The notes under the pieces are model-generated. The model saw only the letters and a list, made by a program, of their open reading frames with translations, was not told where the DNA came from and made no database searches. Of a stretch of 64,000 bases of DNA, positions 52,634-64,000 are shown one piece after another. Both the position numbers and the translations under genes were made by a program. This DNA comes from Cloeon dipterum (Eukaryota > Arthropoda > Insecta > Ephemeroptera > Baetidae). Positions within the stretch are counted from its first letter, which is position 1; each line of letters opens with the position of its first letter. The DNA is taken from the NCBI RefSeq assembly GCF_949628265.1, contig NC_088787.1:28200501-28264500 (forward strand), written 5' to 3'.

Positions 52634-53081
52634 TTTTCATCACTGCTCGAAGGCCAAAATGAGACAATTGCGGCAGCAAAATGTGTGAAAACTCGTGGCA
52701 GAAAATGAATGAGTGGAAAGAGCCACGGTTTGGCAATTTTGTGTTGACAGCCCAGCTGGGGCAGAGGCAGACACGTTTTATTTACAGTCACGCCCTTGAG
52801 GGCGCGAAAAAGCGACACCTACCGCATAAAATGTGTACCCTGCTTCTAATGGATTTTTTACCATTAATTTTTACGATTTTTACATAACACCGCAAAGATA
52901 GAAAATGAGGAAAATGGTAGCAAAAACGAAAATTTGAAAGTCTATATCTACTGCCAGCAAAAGATCAATACTTCTAAAAACTGGTATTAATATACGTGTG
53001 AGAGGAGCGCTTACTCTTGTGATTGCTATTAAATTAAATCTATTTTGGCTATTTACATTGGGCGACTATGAAGGGTATTAA
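52634..53081. other. JTB upstream region
   Basis: The 5' flank of JTB on the minus strand. No TATA box or clear initiator stood out, and no other gene is seen. Confidence 0.4.
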
Positions 53082-53619
53082 TTTATCAAGGGCGACGTTT
53101 ACTTCCTCGACACCAGTTTCCACACGAAGGACTCTGAAATCAAAGTGTGCAGATCACTCAACATGCAAACACGATATCGTTTGAAGCACAAACAAGGAAA
53201 ATGGAAGGAAATGATGAAGGCATTCAGCATGGGGGAAAATCCAGAGCAAACGTAATATGATATGCTTTTCGAATTTTCCGGAATTTCCGATTCGAGAGTG
53301 CTTTAACTTATTTAGAAAAAACAAAAGAAATTAATTATCAGTCTACACTCTGCGCAGCCTACTGCGCCAATTCCTCCGCAAATTTCATGATTGGCGCGGA
53401 CGAAAAGCAGTAAGAAGTCCCTACTTCTTGTATAGGAAGATCAGTCAAGTAGTGAAATTCCCATGGGCTGACTTTTATCCACACAATACGACCGCCAACA
53501 ATGTGACCAACAAAATTTGTCTGGAATTTAATGTCATTGAATTCAATGGATGTATGGACAACATGAGTTGTGGATTCGCGTACAGCGGTATAATGTGTCA
53601 GTCAACACCAGCTCATTAA
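53082..53619 (+). pseudogene. Decayed C-type-lectin-like gene fragment
   Basis: Two protein-like blocks lie close together. The first (53082-53251) is an open frame containing GDVYFLDTSFHTKDSE and KVCRSLNMQTRYRLKHK, ending at a GTAATA donor-like site. The second (about 53331-53619) contains LCAAYC.NSS in one frame, then WADFYPHN, KICLEFN and GCMDNMSCGFAYSGIMCQ in another, ending in a stop. The cysteine and tryptophan spacing of the end resembles the C-terminus of insect C-type lectin domains. The frame changes at 53410-53435, a 26-nt GT...AG stretch containing a 7-bp inverted repeat. That is too short for a normal intron. The upstream block does not join in phase. I read this as a degenerate copy, or a gene with a missed or mis-sequenced part. 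ATTAAA signals follow the stop. Confidence 0.35.
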
Positions 53620-56600
53620 ACTTGCTACCAATGATAAACATTAAAAAAGATTAATAGCCTTTTGATAATTCAGACGAATTATCTGCTGGGGCCATAAGCT
53701 GCCGAATAAAATTCTGGATAAGTTTTAGTATTGAATAAATTAACGCGTCAGAGTTGTATGCTCCCGGTGCTCCTGGTTAGTGGGTCCGTCATCCTTCCGC
53801 AGCAAAGTTTACCAGAAACAGACACTCATAGTTAGAGTATGTATCTGGCCTTCATTGGTATCTTTACAATAAAATAAATTTAAAAAACTCATAATTTTTC
53901 CATCCATTTTCAGGCTTGGTGATAATTTTCCAAAAATTGGTTGGTTATTTCTCTTACTTTTTGTCATCATAATTTGTTATCCTTTCCCTATATAGCGATT
54001 AAACTTTTTGCTATAATTACTTATAAAAAATGACTGGAATTGATATATAGAGTTCATTTTTGTTTAATGAAATTCAGAATTCTGCTAACGTCATGGGTAA
54101 AATAATCTGCTTCGTATTTTCCCATCAATAACATAGTACAAATTGAAAAACGAAGAACAATCACATTAGGCTTCTCTGAATCAAATCACACTCGTTGAGT
54201 CCCAATTCTAAATTAGACAGATCTGACGCAGAAAAATTGAGCGATGAGAAAATCCATCTCGGATAGACTGGGCGCCGAGTCAGCACGATAGCACCCCTAT
54301 AATTCCAGTGTTTTTGTCCTTCTCGCTAATCTATCATTGCCGATGCAGCTGGCGGAGCGGTATAGCGGCTGGCGTATCTCATTTTTAATTAGCGTGGAAA
54401 ATCCGGCTCTTCTTTTTTCGCGCACGAAGCGGAGAAAAGCTGCTGGCGTTTGTGCTCTTCTCGGACGAACAAGACGTCACTAATGGGGCGCAGGGCAGGG
54501 GCTTCTACGCGCTGCTGCTGAGAACGCGTGTTTTTGCCCGCACCTTATCTCCTGCAGGCGGCCGGCAATCCATCACCGGCCTGCTCAGGAACGCAGGCAA
54601 AGGGCTTCAGTTCCCAGTCGCCCTGGCCAACTCACTCAATTGACCCATCGAGCAGGGGCTGACCCATTTTTCGCTTCATTTGCGCTTCTTCATGAGAAAT
54701 TCCCGACCCCCTTGCTGCAGCTTATCCGCTTAGACGTTGGCGAAAATTAATTTTTCAAACTCAAATGACAAGGATCGAAAAGTTCGTATGACGGTAAGGA
54801 ATTCTCGCAGAAATAACACTCCTGGTTTTTGTTCAAAGCATATACATTACAACCAAAAGTGCGACCATTCACCGTGCAATTCATGTCTGGCGCTTGAATC
54901 AGAAAACTCAAATATTCAATTTAATTTTCGGAACATTAAAATTATTCATAATTTTGCCCCAGTTTAGAAAACATGATGTTTATATGTGATTCAAAAATGT
55001 AGAGAAGCATATAATATATATTATTTCGACTTTTAATTCCAACATATTTATTAATAATACTTTATAAACATAATTTACCACGAAACACGTATTTTTAATT
55101 TGTATTCCAAAATGGAATGGATGTTATAATCTAGATACGTTAATCTATTTGACTCTTAAAAATGAGATCTAAATCTCGCCAAGGCAATTGTAAAAATATT
55201 GTATTGCATATCCCATTGCTTACAATAATATTTATCAAAATGAAACTTAATATTTAATAGAGGTGTCAGCCGCGAGAATTAAGGCGCCGGCTTCGAGACC
55301 GGCTTAGCCGAATTTTTTGCCAGGTGGTGGTGGCTGGCCATTTTTACTGGCGGCTGGCGCTGCTGACAATATTTTAAACGTGAAGTTTGATAGTGCTTAC
55401 TGCTTAACTGTCCAAAGGGTCGGAAGACATTTTTCCTCGTGCAATTTTAAAATTTTGACCCTTTTTCACCGGTGGCTGGTGCGGCTTGCGCTGCTTGGCC
55501 AGATTCACGGCGGCTGGTGGCTGCCTACGTGACCCAAAATTTGCCGGCTGGCGTGGTGCAGAGACTAAAAAATATTTAAATTAGAGGGTATAACCAAGAG
55601 TAAAAATTAACGCAGACAGGGGGCAAGCCTCAAGCGCTGGTGCGGAGCGGGGTGCCAACCCGCCTCAAATCGAATCAGGTGCTAAAAACGCGTGACGCCA
55701 TTTTTCACTCCCTAATGCAGGCAAACTAATTTTTAGGTTTTCACGCTTGTCGGCTTTCCCGTTTCGCAGAAATTTTTTGCATTATTTCACGCATGCACGA
55801 AGCAGAGTGGGAGCGACGGTGCGCAAAAGCGACGTCGGATAATGCGAATTTATCGGCGCCGAGCGGAGAGCCAGCGGCCGGCCAGATTGAGAGTCGCCGC
55901 GCATCACTTTATTGGATTCTTCTCCCGCCAGCAGCTCAGATCTGCGGAGCGACTGACAATTCCATTTATTGGAATGCGCGTCGCCATAAAAACCATTGTC
56001 ATGCTGCTCGCGCGCGAGGTGCCGCCGTCGCTGCCATCATCTGGATACATGCGATATAAAGCGCGCCACACAAGAAATACACACGCACGGACAAACGGAC
56101 ACATTAACAGTGCAGCCCGTCTCGGCCATAACACATTCGACAGTTTTTTTCTTGGGGTTGGGAACTTTAGTCGGAAACAATTTTTTAGTATATTATCCAC
56201 CAAAATCTCCAATTATTAGAGAATGATACATCTGGAAATGAGTATGAGGCATTATTCTACATTTGTAATAACAAGTAAGCATGTATAAGTATTGAAAATT
56301 AGTTAACACATCAGTAATGAAACCTATTTTTCAAAGGCAAAAGTCCAGACTACTGAAAGAGAATATTGAAGGCCGAAAAATGAATGACAACTTCAGGATT
56401 AGGGATTTTAAAAACTTTTTAGCTCTAATTAAAATGATTTTAAATCTTCTTTAGACCCTAAAACCACTTACGAACTATCCTGGACAGCTACAAAACGCTT
56501 AAAATGATGACAATGATACATAAACAATAAGGATTTTCGTACAAAAAATCAAACTTTTCCAATTAGCGTGATGATAACTAAAAATAAATTAATCCCTTAA

Positions 56601-59600
56601 GAATTGTTGTAACTTGTAAATTCTAGAGCAGCCATGATATGTTGATTAAATATTTGGTTACACCTTTTCATTAATTTAGATTTCAATGTTAAATGATGAT
56701 AAGTAAGCAATATTTGACTCATTTTGGTCTTTTGATAACCAGGTTGATTAAACCTTTAAATTTTGAGTGTTTCAGGAGTATTTTTCCTCGAATGGATTAA
56801 CTTAAGATTGTAAAAAATATTTACATTATTGATAATTTCATATGGCTATTGTACCCTATCTTATTCAAAATTACAGTTCTCTTTCATCACTACTAAATCA
56901 GATTTGAGGGATACATAAAGGATATGCGCAAACATTTTGCTATATAGCATTAATTTATTTTTAAAAACACAAAAATGGTTGAAGTAAGCAAGCATTTATG
57001 GTAAAGCAGCTACGAAGGCCCACCTCTGTGGAGGGTAGGCCGGGAGTAGCTCAGACTAGAAGATCGCCATTTCATACAATATATTATCACACAACACCAT
57101 TCACATCACATTAATCTTGCCTTGCGAACGGAAACTGTGCCGCCAAGCAATCATGCGTTTGTTGTGGGATGTTGGAGAATGCAATATATTTTCAAATTTT
57201 AAAAAAATTAAGAAATAAATGGAAGTTAATTTTATAATTTCCTCTTCAATATAATGAAAAATAAGGGCTATATAAGATTTGAAAACTCGCAGAAAAATAA
57301 TAAAGCGTTTATATTTGCCTTCAAATGTACTCGTTGTGTGTTTTGGTTGAAATTAATGCAACTTCCTCAGGCTGTTTACTTTCCGTGCTTCTATATAAAT
57401 TTCCTGCTCAATTATTTCTGTAGATAATGCCTGCAAGGTCGAAACAGCTTGTTATATGTGAAGTGAGAATATTGATTTCTTCTGCAATATACTCCAGGCC
57501 ACCTATTTTTTATGCGTATGCGGGAAGAACCATTATGAATTCCATGTTACAAACACTTATTATACCTATATATAATTTTTAATTGAATGATTTATTTGAA
57601 AAATATTTAATGCATTTAAATTGTAATTTAGGTACCTTTCAGTGTTTCGCAGCATGGTTTTAAACCAAAATCGGCAACAAACTTTGAATTGGGCCTTAAA
57701 TAATCTACTCAGTCACAAGAGATGGACTTTTAAACCGTCCAAAATTCCCGACCCTCCTACACTTGGTGCGTTTGATGTATTATTTTTATTTTTGTAGCAC
57801 ATACATGACAATATTGAGGGACAGAAAGGATGCGATAAAAGGAAAGGCTGCTGGCTGCGTGCCTGCGTGGGATAACCAAGCCTCTCTTGGCACCCCTGCA
57901 TCCATTGCCAAGCTGCCAATGGACAAAAGAGTCACGCGCGTGCAGTTGCGCGTTGTCTTCCCTTCTTTGAAGTCGCCGTGATTCTCGCCGGAATTTGCAA
58001 TCCCACTGACGCTATGCGATTTCCTCGTTTTTTGCAGCATTTTACGGCCCGTCATTCTAGCCGATTCTCTTCCTTGCTTGTGTTATATGAAAGAGTCACT
58101 TCTTGTGTGCTTGCTGCGTGCGTACACGTGAGCCAAAAGCGCCTTCTATGACGAATTTTAGCTCTAAGTGGAGCTTTGAGAGGGAATTAAAAAAGTCACA
58201 GAGATATAATGTTTAAAAAGAGTCGGTCGATGCACTTTTATATCACTAGAATAATTATAACAACACTTTTTCCTGCCTATTAAGAAGGAGAATTGAAAGC
58301 AAAACTATACATAAGAAAGAAAATTTTAAAATATGGCTCTACTCACTGTCAGCGCAAAAGTCTGAGCTGATTTTAGAGAAATTAAATTTGTATATTGAAA
58401 TTAAAGAAGGAAATTAATTAAATATTAAAGGCTTAGCAGTAATTTGCCACACATCGCACAAACACCACCTTGAAGTTCAGGACTGTCACCATTTTAAAAA
58501 TAATGGTCAGGTTTCAACTTTTGGGGATCACTTCTGTTTATTCAGATCAAATTTTGCTTCATTAAAAATAGTAACAATCGAGCACCCCAAGGGGCTTCGT
58601 TCACCAATATATATTAATTATTTACTTGTTTTTAATACAAATTAATATATTTTCTTGTTATTTCTCATTGAATGATAAATTACAAACTTTATGAATTATG
58701 CACCAAAGCTTTAAACAGATTGCGCAAACCATGTTTCAAAATTTAACGAGACTTTTAATTTATCTTTAGGCACGTGAATTCGAAGTTGCAAGCTTAGCAA
58801 GACCGCAGGCATGAATTATTAGTGCACGTGTGTGCGAAATAGAGCAAAATAGTTCCAAACGGCAATTATTTTGGCCTGTGCAGTGGGCATAACTCTTTCG
58901 TTTGACGCTGGCTGAATTAATAACGGCGCGAAAAGTTGATGAGGCTGCTGCTGCCTCTGTGTGCGGGTATAAATCAAAACCAAAGTCACCGACGAGTACG
59001 CGCGACGAGACACTGGCAAGCAAACAAACAAACGACCAGAACACACATTCATCAAGCGATGGCCGTGACCGACGCAAAATTTGTCACAACTGGAAATTGA
59101 AAATAGCTTAAAATAAAAATACCGATGGCAAAAATTTAATAATTTTCGCTTAAAAATTATTCAAATATAGTTAAAAAATAACAAAATACATAAGAGCTAC
59201 ACCCTTGTTTAGCTCATTTTGAACCAGGGCCCAGGTAGACTGTACCCCAGCTATAAAATCGCAAATCTAAGAGACTGACTATTGACACCTCTCGTCTAAG
59301 GGTGCATCATGGCTCTATTAAGTCACTTTGATAGATTGATAGTCACCGGGCTATGATTTTATACCTTTTGATTTTATTAATCGCGGCTGACTGGGATAGG
59401 CACATTTATCACGGATGGACTTTATTATAAAATATAAGCCTTTTTCAATTCAATTAGGAGAACGATAAGAAACCAATTCAGTCAACCAAACTGTTTATGA
59501 TATAAAAAAGAACAGTTATGAAAAATTCCTTTTCATCAGGTGAGTTGTAGGAGAAATTTTCAATTTGCTTATATGGTCAGGAAATTTTAAATAAATTGCA

Positions 59601-62600
59601 AAAAGATATGAACAACGGGAAATATCAATTGTATCAATGGATTGCTTTTTTCATAGCTTAGTTTACCCTTTTTCTAAGATGGGCAACTGGGCAACCCCAT
59701 GAATACGTGAAAATTAGCTTATAAATTATGTTTTCATGTCGTACTGAAATGCAAAAATGCTCAATTAGTTAAATCACTAGAGTATTTATTATTCTTCCCA
59801 GCATTTGAAATTTCAAGTAATGCCTAAAAGTTCATCGTTCACGGTTAATATCACAGCAGACTAATTTTTCTCCATAAATATATCGCAAAATTAAAACAAA
59901 ATAAGCATTCAATTAAAAACCGTTTTACATCAAAAGAGAACGTTGTAATATTGTAAAAACATTATTCCTCGATTTCCAGTCGTGTCCAATGAATGAATTA
60001 TTTCCATAATGCGCGAACTGGGCAAGTTCGCCATAAATCGCTCGGCGGATCCATTCCGTCGGACACCGGCGACAGGTGGGGGTGGTGGCTGAAGGTTGGG
60101 TGGGTGCAGCGGACTTGAGTTAATTACTTATTGCGGTTGCAGCTAACGCTATGATCCGCCGCAGCACACTTCGCGCACCGAGCTTTGCGTCGGCGGCAAA
60201 TGCAATTTCTGCTGCTGTTTGCACCGCGCCGACGACCGACATTTGGCACGCTCCGACGGCTTATTACCCTGTTCGGGTGTACAAAGCCGACGGTTTGCGC
60301 ACTGCACGTACACCCGGCCATGTCAAACACAGGCTAACAGAGGCTCTGATTGATTCGGCGCCCGCCATCGCCGCCGCGCTCATACTGTGTTTGCATCGGC
60401 GTTGACACGAATATTTGCCGCTGCTCGATGCCCGGCAATCGAATCTGTCCGCGTCGCTAATGGCATAGATAAACACTTTTGCTGATTTCGCATGCCATGC
60501 TAACTGCCATTTGAATATTTATAGCGGTCATGCACTTTTGTTTGTGTCAATTGATCTGCTACACCGTGTTTTGTCCAATCGTTAATTTCTGATACTCGTT
60601 AACCACCCAAACTTGTCCAGTCAAACAAATGGGCTTGCCAGTTTGGCAGCTCTAGTGTCCAAACATTTGGTTAAGCACACCGTTTTAGAGAAAAAGGCGT
60701 GCTATATGGACCAAGGATATTGACAAAAATATGCAAAATAAATAAATAATATCAAACGACTCCACAATAACAATGAAATTAATATTTATTCCTACTGTTA
60801 TTGTTTAAAATGTTTTAAAATATTTGAGGTACTTGCACTTACTATGGAAGGCATTCTAAGCAACACAAAATACTGTTAATAATACATGGAAATAAAAAGT
60901 CAAATTTCTGGAAAAATCCAGCGTGGGATGAACGCAAGAAAATACGAAATTTTCTTTGGTTACCATTCAGCGCCCTTAAGTTACAGTTTATTCTCGCACC
61001 TGCTGGTTATGACCAAATAATTATTATTGTTTTTGTGAGAATTAAAAAAATTTCATATTGATTTGTATTGCTCTTGAGAATGCCTTCCCTTGTAAGTGTG
61101 AGCATAAATTTAATTTATTTTGAAACCATAAAACTCTTAAGAGACATCTGGGTGCGAATAAATTAAACATTTTTTAATCATGATTTCCTTGTGACTATGG
61201 AAATGCCTAATTTTGTCAAATATTAAACTTCTAAATTAGTATCTTCAATATTTCGAAGTATGGTTCCCACGGCTTTCCTTAATTAGAAACCGTTTCTTGA
61301 GCTGCGACAGCGACACACTCTAATCAATGGAAAATGGGTCTTGCGCTTTCTTGCGAGGTGTGGATTAAATCATCGGTTGCCATAGCATCCCGGCAGTTTT
61401 ATCAGCGCAAAGCTGCGTGAAGACTAATTACACCGGGAGCGCGTCTCCTTGCACCAACGGGATTGCAAATGTAATAATCTTCGCGAGCAGTAACCCCCAT
61501 TAAAGTATGACTGCGTGATGAAGATAGTTCAGTGCAACGATGCCAACCTATCTCGTCCGCCGGCAAGCGGACGGACACGCCGATGCGAATTTTACGGCTC
61601 AATCATTTTCGTCTCTTCCAGGGTCACTGATAACAGCCTGAAAATCGCTTGCTCTTTAAGATAATTTTGGATTAATCCTCTCTGTAAAAAATATATATTT
61701 TAAGTCTGGAGCTATTTTAATTTAACAGATTTCCTAAAGGTTTTTTGTACCAGGATTTTAATAGTTATTTATGCATTTGATATTTAGCTACTCAGGCAAA
61801 GTTCTACTAGTTTACTGTAGTCATAATCGCTTCCACGATGGTCATTGAAAATTAAATTATGCAGGGGCTGCAAATTATAGTTTCATTGTTGCTTAGATAT
61901 ATATATAAAGATTCTTTACCAGGAACGGCGTCAATTTGATTTTAGTTTTAGATTTACTTGTTGCTTTTGGTTCGTAAAATAAAAATAGCATAGGTTGAAA
62001 TTCAAAAGACGTATCGGCAAACAATAATTTTATACATAGTTGGTAAATCAATTAGTTATCGACAAAACAACATTCAAATTTTTAACTTTACAACAATCTC
62101 CAAAAAGGTGTCTTCAACACTTTCTCATTCACACATTCAGACGGCGAAATCATGCAGTGCCAAAAAATAATCAACAAAAGTATTCAATTACTCGTTACCC
62201 GCCCATAAACACTTATTTTGGGCGTAGATAAAAAATGGGAATCCCTATATAGTTACTTTGTAGCCACAGCAGGTTACTTCAATGTGACTCTTTAACCCCT
62301 TGATTGTTAAAAATCATTTCACGCACCCTTATAACTTTTCTTTTGAAGACTAAATTGTTTTTCTGGCTAATGTTTTCCCCTACATCCACTTTGATGGTCA
62401 GATCACGATGCAAGTAAACCACTTAATACGCAAAACAGGGCAGAGAGCAACCAAGTTTATCACGTCTTGGACAAACATTGGCTGTAAGTTGTAGCACTAT
62501 AGTGTGCTTGTATCTCGAGTACACAGTGCGTCGCACTAATAGGAAATAACTCAAACAAGCTCGACGTGCAGCAGCGAGTAAGCGGCTTATCGTCCGGCAC

Positions 62601-63267
62601 TATATACAAAGTTTATCACCCTGCTTTGCACCGAACTTATAATATGCGGAGATGCGTTTTGCACAGATCGACTTAATAAATTTTTAATTGGCTTGGAATT
62701 TGCGTTTTATGACTTTTTTATGAGCTGCTGCTAGCTATCGTTCGAGGTAATAAAGACGAGGTGATCAAAGCAATGGAATTAAATAAGTTTAGCTCAAAAT
62801 GAAAATAAATTGTTCAAATTTTATTGTTAAAATGCATTTGATTGGTTGATTTCTTTACTGATTTTCTTAATCAAATCATATTTTTGCTGGCTTTAAAAAA
62901 CTAATTAAAAATTTACTTATATATGTCTATCTAGCTGTTCTATATTTTTTTGCAATGTTCCCAGCGGTAGCTAAGAAAAAAGACAAAAGATAAATGCTCA
63001 GGTGTAAACAGAGAGTTGTTGAAGTTGTTGTGACTTTCCTAAGAACACGAGTGAAGACTAAAAACCCTATGCGTATGTGTTCCTTCTTCTTGGAAGTGCA
63101 GCAGTAAGACGCACGCGTTTTTATCACGAGATGTGTGCTTTGATTAAAGTTGTGTCGCTTGTTTGCTTGGCAAAAGAGGCACTTGACATCAGAAAAGAAT
63201 AATATGAAAAATCCCCAACATTGTAATTTCGCATCCGCCGCCACGAATGCGCGGCAAACAAGATTTG

Positions 63268-63270
<3 letters not shown>
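53620..63270. other. Gene-free right-hand region
   Basis: AT-rich DNA broken by GC-rich patches at 54.4-54.65, 55.26-55.56, 55.8-56.05 and 60.0-60.4 kb. The 55.3-55.56 kb patch has several degenerate GGCGGCTGG / GGTGGCTGG words. ORFs over these patches (for example 54452-54643) have no recognisable motif. Possible enhancers or unannotated leader exons cannot be excluded. Confidence 0.4.

Positions 63271-63316
<46 letters not shown>
63271..63316. repeat. (GA)n dinucleotide microsatellite
   Basis: 23 uninterrupted GA units (46 bp) in the right-hand gene-free region. Confidence 0.97.
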
Positions 63317-63320
<4 letters not shown>

Positions 63321-64000
63321 TTTGCTGATGTTGAAACTCTCATGACTTTGTGCGGAACTTTCCATGAGGGAAAAATGAATTTTGCTCGATTATTTGGTAA
63401 ACAGCGATGATAATTTTATGCCTTATATATATGCTCAAAACCCTTATGTGCGTTTCCCCTGAAAAGTTCATTTTTTTACAAAACATGTCAAAAAAATGAT
63501 GTCAGAGTGAGCGTTATTAAACTTAAATTTATATTAATCATTAATTTCCAAATTTTATAGTGCTATTTTTTAAAAAAAAAATTCCATGCCAAAATTTTGT
63601 TTTTCTTGAGCCTATAATCTTAGTTGCAAGCTCTCTTACCTCCCGGTACCTTACACCATATACGCACAGGAAAACTGTTGGTGGTGCAGCTAGTTGCCGA
63701 AGGAGAAGATGGACGACGGCAACACGTCGGAAATTTTCATGCAAATTATATCCTTTTGTGATAAATTCGGGTGTGCCGGTCGGAGCCCAAGGAAATACCT
63801 CCGTGCAGGATGCTGCCAGCTGCCTTTCTTGAATTCCAGCACACGCAAGAAATTTGCAACCTTTGTGATGGAAATACGCAGCTAGGGAGACTGCAAGTAG
63901 AGACGATGATTGGAAAATCAATTTTGAGGTCACGCGGTTATTGCTCATCGTACGCTGTGTGGGACGAACAGTCAATTCTAAAGCGAAATTCAGCAAATGC
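63317..64000. other. Right edge, no supported gene
   Basis: ORFs overlap on both strands at 63541-63996. None has recognisable domains or a clear exon structure, and the window ends before any continuation could be judged. Confidence 0.4.

Noticed and set aside
54452..54643. GC-rich 63-codon ORF
   Set aside because: No family resemblance or flanking splice partner that I could identify; kept only as a GC patch.
62927..63410. ORFs across the GA microsatellite
   Set aside because: Artefacts of the dinucleotide repeat and AT-rich flanks.
63694..63885. Possible first exon starting MDDGNTSEIF near the right edge
   Set aside because: The start context is acceptable, but the frame ends in a stop with no clear donor, and an antisense ORF of similar quality covers the same DNA.

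Overview
The window is animal nuclear DNA, most likely from an arthropod. Genes carry GT-AG introns from under 100 bp to nearly 13 kb, and the intergenic DNA is AT-rich, with microsatellites and decayed transposons. A TCAGT initiator stands upstream of one gene. No operons or bacterial signals are visible. The species cannot be fixed from the sequence.

Layout. 1-18 kb is gene-poor, with foldback repeats, a 109-bp CT microsatellite, copies of a dispersed repeat and a faint retrotransposon-like ORF. A CpG-rich block at 18.2-18.97 kb looks like a promoter and first exon of a minus-strand gene (start codon at 18494, donor after 18460); its remaining exons were not found. At 20.6-22.1 kb a four-exon minus-strand gene encodes an unrecognised acidic 177-residue protein that begins with a DSGxxS degron-like motif. 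It is divergent from PSMD6/Rpn7 (22.9-26.35 kb, plus), a proteasome lid subunit reconstructed at 389 residues. CDC34/UBE2R follows on the same strand (27.27-47.35 kb, five coding exons, 237 residues). Its second intron is 12.86 kb and contains an antisense two-exon THAP-domain gene (44.57-45.78 kb). Two minus-strand genes then lie head to tail: JTB (51.97-52.63 kb) and GSTCD (48.73-51.79 kb). GSTCD is convergent with CDC34. From 52.7 kb to the end I see only a decayed C-type-lectin-like fragment near 53.1-53.6 kb, GC-rich patches and a GA microsatellite.

How the genes relate. CDC34 is the E2 that extends ubiquitin chains for SCF ligases, and PSMD6 is part of the proteasome that degrades SCF products. 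The uncharacterised neighbour sharing the PSMD6 promoter region carries a motif of the kind read by the SCF receptor beta-TrCP. The first two roles are established; the link to the third gene is inference. GSTCD, JTB and the THAP gene have no evident link to this pathway.

All exon joins were checked by hand: reading phase is maintained across every junction in the six full gene models. The non-coding calls rest on visual inspection only.
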